DNA from: Bacteroidota bacterium
Lineage (GTDB): Bacteria; Bacteroidota; Bacteroidia; Chitinophagales; Chitinophagaceae
Length of the DNA: 54,099 bases
Assembly: GCA_018268035.1 (NCBI GenBank)
Contig: JAFDXI010000167.1
Location: 1-54,099 of the forward strand
Reading direction: 5' to 3'
Made by a program: the position numbers and the translations under genes. Every line of letters starts with the position of its first letter. Position 1 is the stretch's first letter. Positions 9,433-17,436 of the stretch are shown in pieces. The notes beneath the pieces are model-generated. The model was not told the origin of the DNA and ran no database searches. It worked only from the letters and a program-made list of their open reading frames with translations.

Positions 9433-9807
9433 ATGAAAACAGCTCTGATTGTATTTGCAGGCAGTGGTATAGGTGGCGTGTTGAGATATTGGGTACAAAA
9501 ATCATTTGTTGACATGGGCTATGTCAATTTTCCTACCGGTACATTGATCGTAAATGTTGCAGGATGTTTTTTAATCGGTTTTTTTGGTGCGCTTGCAGAA
9601 AAAGGAAATTTACTTTCAGCTGACTGGAGGCTTGCACTCACTACAGGCTTTTGCGGTGGCTTTACCACATTCAGCACTTTTGCCAATGAAAACATGAACC
9701 TGCTCCGCAATGGTGATTATGTGTATTTCTCAACTTATATTTTACTAAGTATCGTTCTGGGCATTGGCGCAGTAATATTGGGGACAACCTGCATTAAATT
9801 GTTTTAA
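9433..9807 (+). CDS. crcB: fluoride ion channel CrcB/FluC
   Basis: 124 residues with four hydrophobic segments, the full length of a FluC subunit. Family signatures are visible: GSGIGGVLRYW near the N-terminus, the FPTGTLIVN segment with the pore Asn, and GFCGGFTTFSTF carrying the central break and the Phe box residues. FluC dimers export fluoride through the inner membrane. No fluoride riboswitch is visible upstream; the gene seems to be expressed from the promoter of the preceding lipoprotein gene. Confidence 0.93.
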   Translation: MKTALIVFAGSGIGGVLRYWVQKSFVDMGYVNFPTGTLIVNVAGCFLIGFFGALAEKGNLLSADWRLALTTGFCGGFTTFSTFANENMNLLRNGDYVYFSTYILLSIVLGIGAVILGTTCIKLF

Positions 9808-9858
9808 CCCAGGCCTACTTTTATCAGTTTTCTATTTCTGATGATTAACTGCTCATCA

Positions 9859-11220
9859 TTATTCCGAAACAACCACAGTTTTCACGTTCACAAATTCCAT
9901 GATGCCGTGTTTGCTGAGCTCCCTTCCATAACCTGATTTTTTGATACCGCCAAAAGGTAATGCAGGTTCACTTTTTACCATTGAGTTGATAAATACAGAA
10001 CCACTGTTTATTTGCCTTGCCAGGTGTATGCCTTTATCAATATCGTTTGTCCAGATATTGCCACCCAAACCAAAGCGGGATGTATTAGCCAATGCCACTG
10101 CTTCCTGTTCATCTTTTACCTGCATCATACAGAAAACGGGGCCAAATATTTCTTCATCAAATGCAGGCATGCCTGGTTGAATATTTGCCAGTAATGTGGG
10201 TTGATAATTACATCCATTAACCTTACCACCAGAAACTATCTCTGCTCCTTTTTCAACAGACAGCTTTACCTGTTGTTGCAATTTATCTGCAAGATCCAGT
10301 CTTGCCATTGGGCCAATGTTTGTTGAAGCTTCAAAAGGGTTACCTTGTTTCAGCAAACCTATTTCTGATTGTACAGCACCTGTAAATTCATTGATAATTT
10401 TTTCATGAATGAAAAAACGTTTTGCTGCGATGCAACTCTGTCCTGCATTTTGCATGCGGGATTGCACTGCAACTTTTGCTGCTTTTTCAATATCAGCATC
10501 GGGTAAGACAATAAAACAATCGGAGCCGCCAAGTTCCAACACAGATTTTTTTATCTGTGCTGCTGCAATTGCTGCCACACTGCTACCTGCCCTTTCACTG
10601 CCGGTGAGTGAAACAGCCTGAACAATTGAAGACTGCATGATTCTTTCAGTGATATCCACATCAGCAATCAAAGATTGGAACACGCCTGTTGGTGCACCAG
10701 CTTCAATGAAAAGCTTTTCAATTGTAAGTGAACATCCACAAACATTGGGTGCATGTTTTAATAAAACTACATTGCCGGCCATTAATGTGGGTGCAGCAAA
10801 ACGGATTACCTGCCATAGCGGAAAATTCCAGGGCATGATGGCTAAAACCGCACCGATGGGTTCAAACGCAACAAAACTTTTCTTATGTTTTGTCTGAATG
10901 ATTTCATCCTGTAAATACTGTTCTGCATTATCAGCATAATAGTTGCAACCTAATGCACATTTTTCAACTTCGGCAATTGATTCTTTTACAACTTTCCCCA
11001 TTTCATTGGTGATAAGTAGGCCTAATATTTCCTTTCTTTCTAATAATAATGTAGCTACTTTTTTTAAGATTGCTGTCCGTTCTGCAAATGATTGATTGCT
11101 CCATGCAGGAAATGCTTTAGATGAAAGTTGCAAAGCAGCATCAATTGCAGCATCGTTCATTAATGGATATTCGTTGATGATTGTTTGATTGTAGGGAAAT
11201 ATCGATTTAAACGTTTTCAT
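9859..11220 (-). CDS. NAD(P)-dependent succinate-semialdehyde dehydrogenase family protein
   Basis: 453 residues of the aldehyde dehydrogenase superfamily, closest in layout to the short YneI/Sad-type succinate-semialdehyde dehydrogenases. Visible features are PWNFPLWQVIRF (cofactor site), LELGGSD with the general base Glu229, and NAGQSC with the nucleophile Cys263. The start at MKTFKSIF (11220) is chosen over an in-frame upstream start at 11292. The shorter protein has the usual family N-terminus, and the extension would run up to the 3' side of rnpB. Substrate assignment from sequence is only probable. Confidence 0.85.
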   Translation of the reverse strand: MKTFKSIFPYNQTIINEYPLMNDAAIDAALQLSSKAFPAWSNQSFAERTAILKKVATLLLERKEILGLLITNEMGKVVKESIAEVEKCALGCNYYADNAEQYLQDEIIQTKHKKSFVAFEPIGAVLAIMPWNFPLWQVIRFAAPTLMAGNVVLLKHAPNVCGCSLTIEKLFIEAGAPTGVFQSLIADVDITERIMQSSIVQAVSLTGSERAGSSVAAIAAAQIKKSVLELGGSDCFIVLPDADIEKAAKVAVQSRMQNAGQSCIAAKRFFIHEKIINEFTGAVQSEIGLLKQGNPFEASTNIGPMARLDLADKLQQQVKLSVEKGAEIVSGGKVNGCNYQPTLLANIQPGMPAFDEEIFGPVFCMMQVKDEQEAVALANTSRFGLGGNIWTNDIDKGIHLARQINSGSVFINSMVKSEPALPFGGIKKSGYGRELSKHGIMEFVNVKTVVVSE

Positions 11221-11330
11221 AACTGTAAACAATTTTAGAATTTGAGCCTCATGTTTAATGCCTGCACTGCAGATGACGGTAATGCGACGCAACTCAGATG
11301 CCCGGAGTAGAAAAGCCCGGTCTCAAAAAA

Positions 11331-11710
11331 AATGCTACAAATCCCATAAGCCGGATTTTGTTTTATGCTATCATTTATCTGTGCTGCCTACCCCTCCCGT
11401 TGTACATTGCTGTAATAAACTGGCCGCTTACCTGCATTACAGAAAACTGTGGATGCGGCACGGGATATACGTGGCATTGCAGCGCCCAAGGTTTACCCTT
11501 CCGCGTATTGCTACTGCGGAACGTAAGCTCTTACCTTACATTTTCACCTTTTCCCAATTACTTTCATTTTGAAAGTAATTGGGTAGTTATTTTCTGTGGC
11601 ACTTTCTCGCCCCGGTTTTTTCGGGGGCCTTGTTTAACACAAGGTGGGCTGCCATACGCTGTCCGGACTTTCCTCACCATTGCAGGCGCGATAGCTCGGA
11701 TTTGTAGCGG
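11331..11710 (-). ncRNA. rnpB: RNase P RNA, bacterial class A
   Basis: The minus strand carries the universal core: GAGGAAAGTCCGGAC (CR-I, P4 5' side), the AGTGCCACAGAAA region before P12, the GTAAGAGCTTACG-type region, and the 3' ACAAAATCCGGCTTATGG (CR-V, P4 3' side). The P1 helix pairs 11698-11708 with 11334-11344 (GCTACAAATCC with GGATTTGTAGC). P12 is an exceptionally regular hairpin at 11553-11583 with a 14-bp stem and a 3-nt loop. ORFs seen across this interval on the plus strand are spurious. The 5' end is placed by P1 and by the promoter just upstream; the 3' end is accurate to a few bases. Confidence 0.95.
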
Positions 11711-11712
11711 GA

Positions 11713-11720
11713 CAAAGTTA
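11713..11720 (-). promoter_or_regulatory. rnpB -7 promoter box (TAnnTTTG)
   Basis: TAACTTTG on the minus strand. The first P1 base of RNase P RNA lies 5 nt downstream of the box G, as expected for a -7 element. A -33 TTG is not evident. Confidence 0.6.
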
Positions 11721-11901
11721 TGAAACTAAAATTTGCCATTTGGACCTTGCATATTTATTGAAGTGGTATAGTGATAGAAAATATGTTGTATTGATGTTAG
11801 AATTTTTCAAATAAAACGCTGATTATAGTTTAATTTGACTATACAGATTTCTTAATAAGCGAATTGCCTTTTATATAGGTGGAAAGGCTGGTATGATGAA
11901 A

Positions 11902-11929
11902 TAAAAAAGCTACGCATTTAACGTAGCTT
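11902..11929 (-). terminator. intrinsic terminator after tRNA-Gln
   Basis: On the minus strand, AAGCTACG (11922-11929) and CGTAGCTT (11907-11914) form an 8-bp stem with a 7-nt loop, followed by a run of T. It sits 4 nt beyond the tRNA 3' end and would end the secG-tRNA-Gln transcript. Confidence 0.8.
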
Positions 11930-11933
11930 AGGT

Positions 11934-12003
11934 TGCCCGACCTGGATTCGAACCAAGACACTCAGAACCAAAATCTGATGTACTACCCTTATACTATCGG
12001 GCA
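11934..12003 (-). tRNA. tRNA-Gln (anticodon TTG)
   Basis: Cloverleaf on the minus strand: 7-bp acceptor TGCCCGA/TCGGGCA, anticodon stem TCAGA/TCTGA with loop TTTTGGT (anticodon TTG), and T arm with GGTTCGAATCC. CCA is not encoded. The gene starts 13 nt after the secG stop codon and is followed directly by a terminator, so it is likely processed from a secG read-through transcript. Confidence 0.93.
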
Positions 12004-12016
12004 ATGATAAGTAAGA

Positions 12017-12367
12017 TTAATTGTTACTATCCTGTAACTGTAAAGGTGCTGTGCCGGGTGCTGTTTGTTGTTGAGGTGCCGTTACACTTCCCTGTTGGTT
12101 GGTATTGATATTCTGCAATGGGTTGGCATTATTATCTGATACATTAGAAAGAAGTAAAACAGATATTAATGAAAGCACAGTTAAGGCAGAAACAAAAATC
12201 CAGGTGCCTTTTTCAAGCACATCTGTAGTTTGTTTTACACCCATAAACTGGTTATTAAAGCCTGCAATTGAACCACTTAATCCACCACCTTTAGGGTTCT
12301 GCACAAGAATGAGTAATCCAATGATTACACAAATAATTACAATTAATATAAATAGGAGCAATGCCAT
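12017..12367 (-). CDS. secG: preprotein translocase subunit SecG
   Basis: 116 residues with two membrane helices (about 2-22 and 55-75) joined by a loop containing VQNPKGGGLSG, the SecG signature. The C-terminal tail (about 80-116) is polar and rich in Asn, Gln, Pro and Thr, a common extension in Bacteroidota SecG. SecG assists SecYEG-dependent protein export. It follows the TPR gene by 3 nt and precedes tRNA-Gln, in the miaB to secG array. Confidence 0.93.
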   Translation of the reverse strand: MALLLFILIVIICVIIGLLILVQNPKGGGLSGSIAGFNNQFMGVKQTTDVLEKGTWIFVSALTVLSLISVLLLSNVSDNNANPLQNINTNQQGSVTAPQQQTAPGTAPLQLQDSNN

Positions 12368-12370
12368 TTT

Positions 12371-13279
12371 TCAAACTTTTAGTTCCTCAATTTTTGCCGC
12401 AAAATAAGCGGATTTTGAGGGATTAATAAAACTTAATTTTTCATAAATTTCTATGGCCTGTTCAGGTTTGCCCTGTTTTGCTAAAACTTCGGCCATAGTT
12501 TCAGTTACAGTTTCCTGTTGTTCATTTGAAGTTTCAGCCATGTGCTGCACTTTAATTTCGCCTTCCACATCATTGTTTAAACTGGCTGGCGTTGAACCAT
12601 TTTTTTTCATTTGTTTCAGCCAGTCGGTAAAACGCCTGAGCTGTGTGCCCAGCTTATCATTTGCTTTATCTTCTTCCAGCTTGATACCTTGTGAATCAAA
12701 ATAATCTACTCTGTGATAAGGTGTTGTTTCCAATGGTAATTCGGCATTGGCTTCAACCGGTTTGTCCAATGCAGCAGCCTGTTCTTTTAAAATACTGCTT
12801 AGCTTTTCATTGACAGGGAAATCGGCTTCATTATAATTTTCATCAACGGAATCAATTTCACCATCCTCATCTTCAGTATGTATCGCTGCTGGTTCAGTAT
12901 CACTAATTATTTCTGTTGAAGCTATTGAATCTTCTGAATGTACATCTTGTGCGATTTCATCTATTGATGCAGCAGTAGCTTCTTCTTTTGAAATAATTGT
13001 TTCTGAAGCTTTAGCAGTTTGGTTTTTTTCGGTTTGATTTGTTTTTTCATTCAGCATGAACCGGAACCACATTTCATTGGAGAAATGTAAGGCAGCCTGT
13101 CTTAATGCTTTTTCATAATCCGGTTCTTGTGTTTGGTATAACTTTTTTGCGAGTAAAAAATATGCTGCATCAAAATAGGGATGGTCATTCACTAATTGCT
13201 CAAGCTGCTCTGTAGAAACAGTATCTAAAGAATCAGTTTGAAAAAGATGTTGTACAATATTTTCAACGGGTGAATCCAT
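12371..13279 (-). CDS. TPR-like protein of the lptE-secG operon
   Basis: 302 residues. The N-terminal 75 residues are helical with a TPR-like YFDAAYFLLAKKLYQT segment. The middle (about 85-215) is acidic and low complexity, rich in Glu, Asp, Thr and Ser. The C-terminal end (about 260-302) has a classic TPR helix pair, AEVLAKQGKPEQAIEIYEKL. No signal peptide. It lies between lptE and secG with tight spacing, as seen in other Bacteroidota. A scaffolding role in the cytoplasm is plausible but unproven. Confidence 0.7.
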   Translation of the reverse strand: MDSPVENIVQHLFQTDSLDTVSTEQLEQLVNDHPYFDAAYFLLAKKLYQTQEPDYEKALRQAALHFSNEMWFRFMLNEKTNQTEKNQTAKASETIISKEEATAASIDEIAQDVHSEDSIASTEIISDTEPAAIHTEDEDGEIDSVDENYNEADFPVNEKLSSILKEQAAALDKPVEANAELPLETTPYHRVDYFDSQGIKLEEDKANDKLGTQLRRFTDWLKQMKKNGSTPASLNNDVEGEIKVQHMAETSNEQQETVTETMAEVLAKQGKPEQAIEIYEKLSFINPSKSAYFAAKIEELKV

Positions 13280-13311
13280 TCAAATGCTTTATTTGGTGAA
13301 AGTACTATTCT

Positions 13312-13824
13312 CTACCAGTTTGAAAAAATATGGTTGAATATCAGGTCTGTCATCTGGTTAATAATATCCGTTGACAAACTTGATTCAGCCTGTTGCAACG
13401 ATAAGTTGGCAGAGAAATCAAAATCACGGCTGACAGTAAAATTATCTGTTTTGTTATCAACAGTATTTACAAAAGTGATAGATGCTGCAACAGTTAACCT
13501 GTTACCCGAAGATTGTCCATTACTGATGGCAGCCAGTGATACATCATACCTGCTGATATAACCTGTGATAATGTAATTGGCATCATCACTGTTAACCAAT
13601 GTGAGCTTGGTATAACTATTGATTTTTTGTTTTAAGTTATCTGTTAGTCGGGAACTCAGTTGTGGGCTCACATATCTTGCTTTGTTTTCAATAAAGCCCA
13701 CCTTACAGGTTTTTATTTTATTATAATCAACTGACACATCACGGAAAGTATAGATGCCGCAGGATGGACCTGTAATTATCAAAGCCAGCAACAAAAAAAT
13801 AATAAGCCCTGACTGTTTATTCAT
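13312..13824 (-). CDS. lptE: LptE family LPS-assembly lipoprotein
   Basis: About 170 residues. A lipoprotein signal peptide ends at Cys22 (ITGPSC then GIYTF). The mature part starts with a YTF(R)DVS strand and contains LTDNLKQKI and the YIITGYISRYDV strand, matching the Bacteroidota LptE (secretin-like/LptE) family, which plugs LptD in the outer membrane. The ATG at 13824 is preferred over 13833; it overlaps the end of the upstream sigma-54 activator gene by 8 nt, indicating coupling. It is part of the conserved miaB-activator-lptE-TPR-secG array. Confidence 0.85.
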   Translation of the reverse strand: MNKQSGLIIFLLLALIITGPSCGIYTFRDVSVDYNKIKTCKVGFIENKARYVSPQLSSRLTDNLKQKINSYTKLTLVNSDDANYIITGYISRYDVSLAAISNGQSSGNRLTVAASITFVNTVDNKTDNFTVSRDFDFSANLSLQQAESSLSTDIINQMTDLIFNHIFSNW

Positions 13825-15097
13825 TGATGTCATATTCTTTCAGCTTTCTGTATAAAGTTCTTTCACTGATGCCTAAATCCGAAGATGCATCTTTTCTTTT
13901 TCCCCTGTGTTTTTTCAGTGCTTTAATGATGAGCTCTTTTTCTTTATCCATAATGTTCAGTGATTCTTCCACCTCTTCATGTTCCTGAATTTTTTCTGTC
14001 TGGGGTAAAATTACCGGCTGAGCTGAAACCTGTGTATTGACCGGCATTACTGATGTTTGCGGGGTTACAGACATAGCAGATACTATGAACTCAGCGCCAT
14101 TGAGTGCGTGGTCTCTCTGTAATGATTCCGCAGTGTAATTGGCGGCCGTTGTTGCGAGTGCAGGATTTTTCAGAATTTCAAGAAACATCTTTTTCAATTC
14201 TGTTACATCCTTCTTCATATCAAAGAAAAGCTTGTACAAAATTTCCCGCTCATTATTAAACTCACTATTGGCATGATGATGTGCCGGTGACAATATGGGT
14301 AGCCGGTTCATGTTTTTTTCAGGCATGAATTTGTGCAGATCAACTGCTGTAATAAGCTGGTCCTTGCTTAAGACTGATAACTGCTCTGCAATATTCTTTA
14401 ATTCACGCACATTGCCGGGCCAGTTGTAGTTAATTAACATGTTCTTTGCTTCATCATCCAACTGCACTGGTGTTGTCTTGTACCGCTCTGCAAAATCAAC
14501 CACGAATTTTCTGAACAATAAAATAATATCTTCTTTCCTGTCTCTCAAAGGAGGTACACGGATGGGAACAGTGCTTAACCGGTAATAAAGGTCTTCCCGA
14601 AATTTACCGGTTTGTGTAGCATTGAAAAGGTCTTTATTGGTAGCGGCAATTACCCGTACATCTGTTTTTTGTACTTTGGAAGAACCCACCCGGATAAACT
14701 CACCGGTTTCGAGTACCCTTAATAAACGGGCTTGTGTTCCAACGGGCATTTCACCGATTTCATCTAAAAATATGGTGCCACCATTAACTGTTTCAAAATA
14801 ACCTTTACGGCTGTCAACTGCACCGGTAAATGAACCTTTTTCATGACCGAATAATTCAGAGTCTATTGTGCCTTCAGGAATAGCGCCACAGTTGACAGCA
14901 ATAAACGGGTTATGTTTTCTTGATGATAATGAATGTATGATTTGAGAAAATGATTCCTTACCTGAGCCACTTTCACCCATAATTAAAACACTCAGGTCTG
15001 TGGATGCAACTTGTATGGCCACCTGAATGGCATAGTTAAGAGCAGGTGAATTACCAATTATCCCAAACCTGTTTTTTATTGATTGTATTTCTGCCAT
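13817..15097 (-). CDS. sigma-54-dependent transcriptional activator, no receiver domain
   Basis: 426 residues. A sigma-54 interaction AAA+ domain (about 12-250) has Walker A GESGSGKE (41-48), a GSFTGA loop (88-93; the usual GAFTGA with Ala to Ser) and Walker B IFLDEIGEM (about 109-117). A linker at about 270-385 is followed by a Fis-type helix-turn-helix at about 395-422 (SDLGISERTLYRKL). There is no N-terminal sensory or receiver domain beyond some 10 residues, so activity must be set by expression level or a partner. The gene overlaps lptE. It probably drives RpoN-dependent genes; targets are unknown. Confidence 0.9.
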   Translation of the reverse strand: MAEIQSIKNRFGIIGNSPALNYAIQVAIQVASTDLSVLIMGESGSGKESFSQIIHSLSSRKHNPFIAVNCGAIPEGTIDSELFGHEKGSFTGAVDSRKGYFETVNGGTIFLDEIGEMPVGTQARLLRVLETGEFIRVGSSKVQKTDVRVIAATNKDLFNATQTGKFREDLYYRLSTVPIRVPPLRDRKEDIILLFRKFVVDFAERYKTTPVQLDDEAKNMLINYNWPGNVRELKNIAEQLSVLSKDQLITAVDLHKFMPEKNMNRLPILSPAHHHANSEFNNEREILYKLFFDMKKDVTELKKMFLEILKNPALATTAANYTAESLQRDHALNGAEFIVSAMSVTPQTSVMPVNTQVSAQPVILPQTEKIQEHEEVEESLNIMDKEKELIIKALKKHRGKRKDASSDLGISERTLYRKLKEYDINE

Positions 15098-15116
15098 TAT
15101 AATTCTCCTAAACTTT

Positions 15117-15440
15117 TTAATATTGTTCTGTTTCTTCTTTTAATAAGGGTAAATGTTTGCGTACAATTATATATAATCGGTCAGCATCCACAACATCATA
15201 ATCATGAATAATAATATGACGCGTTGCAATAATTCTATTCAGGTTTGTTATGGCCAAACCTGGTTCCAGTTTATTGGCTTTATATAGCGCTTCACCAATG
15301 TTTGACAAACCTCTTTCAACTGCCCATTTATTTTTTAGAACCTTGTAATCTTCAAACAAAAAATCGTCAGCGAAAACTTTAATTTCATCAATTGCCAGCA
15401 ATACATCGGCCAGGTAATTTTTCAGAAGTTTATTTTGCAT
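15117..15440 (-). CDS. hepT: HepT-like HEPN toxin (type VII toxin-antitoxin)
   Basis: About 107-109 residues, an all-helical HEPN (DUF86) protein. The catalytic R-x4-H-x-Y motif is intact in RHIIIHDYD (Arg76, His81, Tyr83 counted from the longer start at 15446), so the nuclease should be active. ATGs at 15446 and 15440 are both possible. It overlaps the upstream mntA-like antitoxin gene and ends 19 nt before the sigma-54 activator. In characterised pairs the antitoxin adenylylates a tyrosine of the HepT motif and so blocks RNase activity; this is known for the family, not shown here. Confidence 0.85.
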   Translation of the reverse strand: MQNKLLKNYLADVLLAIDEIKVFADDFLFEDYKVLKNKWAVERGLSNIGEALYKANKLEPGLAITNLNRIIATRHIIIHDYDVVDADRLYIIVRKHLPLLKEETEQY

Positions 15441-15762
15441 ACACAAGCTGCTTTGATTTTTCCACTTCTGCCTGGAAATATTTATTCCTGAATTCCTGGT
15501 TTGGAATTAAATCAATTTTTCTTTTAAAGAGTGTCTCCGGTTTTTCTTTTAATTCAAAAAAAACAATAAATGGGTCATAAGGCAAAGTGCTTAAATCTGA
15601 ATAATTAAATCCTGTTGTATCAAACTCGTTTAATAAATCTATATCGCTATCATCATTAAAATCATTTCGGGTAGCAGAACCAAACACAAAAAGTTTTTTT
15701 ACATGATGTGTTTTACATAATGCAATTATCTCATTTCTGTATTTTTCAATTACCCTGTTCAT
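15430..15762 (-). CDS. mntA: MntA-like nucleotidyltransferase antitoxin
   Basis: About 110 residues (113 from an alternative ATG at 15771), a minimal nucleotidyltransferase. The GSx10DxD motif is complete (GSATRNDF...DSDID; Gly31, Ser32, Asp43, Asp45 by the longer start) and a third acidic residue lies in KIDLI (Asp88). It overlaps hepT by 11-17 nt in the antitoxin-first order typical of MntA-HepT modules. The start at 15762 is preferred because it leaves a 1-nt gap to the miaB stop rather than an 8-nt overlap, so the module is fused into the miaB operon. Confidence 0.85.
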   Translation of the reverse strand: MNRVIEKYRNEIIALCKTHHVKKLFVFGSATRNDFNDDSDIDLLNEFDTTGFNYSDLSTLPYDPFIVFFELKEKPETLFKRKIDLIPNQEFRNKYFQAEVEKSKQLVYAK

Positions 15763-15763
15763 C

Positions 15764-17209
15764 TTAAACATTTACCACTTCACCAATCAATGTAGCCTGT
15801 GTAAAATCATTTACCCTCACCATTGTATAATCACCTTTTTGAAAATTGTAATTTTCCTTAGGAAAAACAATCACTTTATTTTGTGAGTTTCTGCCCATCC
15901 AGTCTGCATCACTTTTTTTACTGTTGCCTTCAATTAATACTTTGAAAGTTTTACCAACATCTTTTTTATTGCTGTTATAAGAAAGCCTGTTTTGTAATTC
16001 CACAATTTCTTTCAGCCTTGATTTTTTTATTTCTTCAGGCACATCATCAGCATACCTTCTTGCTGCCAGGGTGCCCGGTCTTTCAGAATAAAAAAACATA
16101 TAACTCATATCATAAGCGCTGCTTTCCATTACGCTTAAAGTACCTGCATGGTCTTCATTGGTTTCAGTACAAAAACCTGCAATGATGTCTGAGCTGATAC
16201 CACAATCCGGAATGATTTCCCTGATGCGTTTCACTTTTGCAGTATACCATTCCCGGGTGTAAGTACGGTTCATCAGTTGCAAAATGCGCGTGCTGCCACT
16301 TTGTAATGGCAGGTGGATATAGTTGCAGATGTTTTCATATTTTGCCATTGTAAACAACACTTCGTCCGTTATGTCTTTTGGATGTGATGTGCTGAATCGA
16401 ACCCTTAATTCAGGAGAAATCTGAGCCACTTTTTCCAGCAGTTTTGCAAATGTTACTGGTGTAAATTCTTCATTACTCATTGACGATAATGAATCAGGAA
16501 CATAATAATAACTATCAACATTTTGACCAAGCAATGTTACTTCCCTGTAACCTTGTTCAAATAATTGTCTGGCTTCATTGAGAATAGAATCAACATCACG
16601 GCTGCGCTCTCTGCCTCTTGTAAAAGGAACTACACAAAACGTACACATATTGTTGCAACCTCTCATGATGGAAATAAATGCAGTGACACCATTACTATCG
16701 AGGCGAACGGGTGAAATGTCTGCATAAGTTTCTTCGCGGCTCAGCAATACATTCACTGATTTCTGGCCAGATTCTGCACCATCTATCAACACTGGTAAAG
16801 TACGGTAAGCATCGGGGCCAACAACTATGTCAACCAGTTTTTCTTCTTCTAAAAATTTTGATTTCAACCTTTCAGCCATACAGCCTAACACGCCCACAAG
16901 CAATGAAGGTTTTGCCTGTTTGATTTTTTTAAATTCAGTCAGGCGTTTGCGAACGGTTTGTTCTGCTTTTTCACGGATGGAACAAGTGTTTAGAAAAATA
17001 AGATCGGCTTCTTCATAATTCCTCGTAGCGCCAAAACCTTCACCCTGTAATATGGAAGCCACAATTTCGCTGTCGCTAAAATTCATCTGGCAACCATAGC
17101 TCTCGATATAAAATTTCTTATTATAATCATTTATATCATTTGCAAAAGGTGCATAAGCTTCACCTTGTCTTGACTCGTCGTGCACTTTAGCTGTTATCAA
17201 ATCCTGCAT
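15764..17209 (-). CDS. miaB: tRNA-i6A37 methylthiotransferase MiaB
   Basis: 481 residues from the preferred ATG at 17209. The UPF0004 domain holds the auxiliary cluster cysteines Cys40 ([11 protein letters not shown]), Cys76 (NTCSIRE) and Cys110 (GCMAERLK). The radical-SAM CxxxCxxC is Cys185, Cys189 and Cys192 (CNNMCTFC), and a C-terminal TRAM domain follows. MiaB adds the 2-methylthio group to i6A37 of tRNAs reading UNN codons. An in-frame start at 17248 would lie upstream of the promoter box at 17227-17234 and is rejected. Downstream genes are the TA pair and the activator. Confidence 0.95.
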   Translation of the reverse strand: MQDLITAKVHDESRQGEAYAPFANDINDYNKKFYIESYGCQMNFSDSEIVASILQGEGFGATRNYEEADLIFLNTCSIREKAEQTVRKRLTEFKKIKQAKPSLLVGVLGCMAERLKSKFLEEEKLVDIVVGPDAYRTLPVLIDGAESGQKSVNVLLSREETYADISPVRLDSNGVTAFISIMRGCNNMCTFCVVPFTRGRERSRDVDSILNEARQLFEQGYREVTLLGQNVDSYYYVPDSLSSMSNEEFTPVTFAKLLEKVAQISPELRVRFSTSHPKDITDEVLFTMAKYENICNYIHLPLQSGSTRILQLMNRTYTREWYTAKVKRIREIIPDCGISSDIIAGFCTETNEDHAGTLSVMESSAYDMSYMFFYSERPGTLAARRYADDVPEEIKKSRLKEIVELQNRLSYNSNKKDVGKTFKVLIEGNSKKSDADWMGRNSQNKVIVFPKENYNFQKGDYTMVRVNDFTQATLIGEVVNV

Positions 17210-17226
17210 GTAAAAAAATTGGCTTG

Positions 17227-17259
17227 CAAAGATATTGAATAAAGACAAAATGTCAGCAA
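17227..17259 (-). promoter_or_regulatory. miaB promoter (TTG-N22-TAnnTTTG)
   Basis: Minus strand: -7 box TATCTTTG at 17227-17234 and a TTG at 17257-17259 separated by 22 nt. The predicted transcription start near 17222 leaves a leader of about 13 nt before the ATG at 17209. Confidence 0.6.
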
Positions 17260-17294
17260 GACTTAGTTAAGGTTTGGAGGGGAGTTATAAAAAG

Positions 17295-17367
17295 AGCGGA
17301 AGACGGGACTCGAACCCGCCACCTTTAGTTTGGGAAACTAATACTCTACCGGATGAGCTACTTCCGC
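17295..17367 (-). tRNA. tRNA-Gly (anticodon CCC)
   Basis: Minus-strand cloverleaf: acceptor GCGGAAG/CTTCCGC with discriminator T, D arm GTAGCTCATCCGGTAGAG, anticodon stem TTAGT/ACTAA with loop TTCCCAA (anticodon CCC), and T arm GCGGGTTCGAGTCCCGT. CCA is not encoded. It lies between the conserved protein at 17437 and miaB, on the same strand as both. Confidence 0.93.
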
Positions 17368-17436
17368 TTTTAAATTTTTATCAATAAAAGTCCTGTACTA
17401 CAATCATTCTATTAAAAACAGTTTGAATTTCCCTGT

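Noticed and set aside
11258-11723. Plus-strand open frames of 104 and 141 codons between the aldehyde dehydrogenase gene and tRNA-Gln
   Set aside because: They lie over rnpB, whose conserved RNase P motifs and P1 pairing are clear on the minus strand; the translated sequence has no protein character.
17210-17248. A longer MiaB N-terminus starting at 17248
   Set aside because: The extension crosses a good promoter (-7 box at 17227-17234) and is not typical of MiaB.
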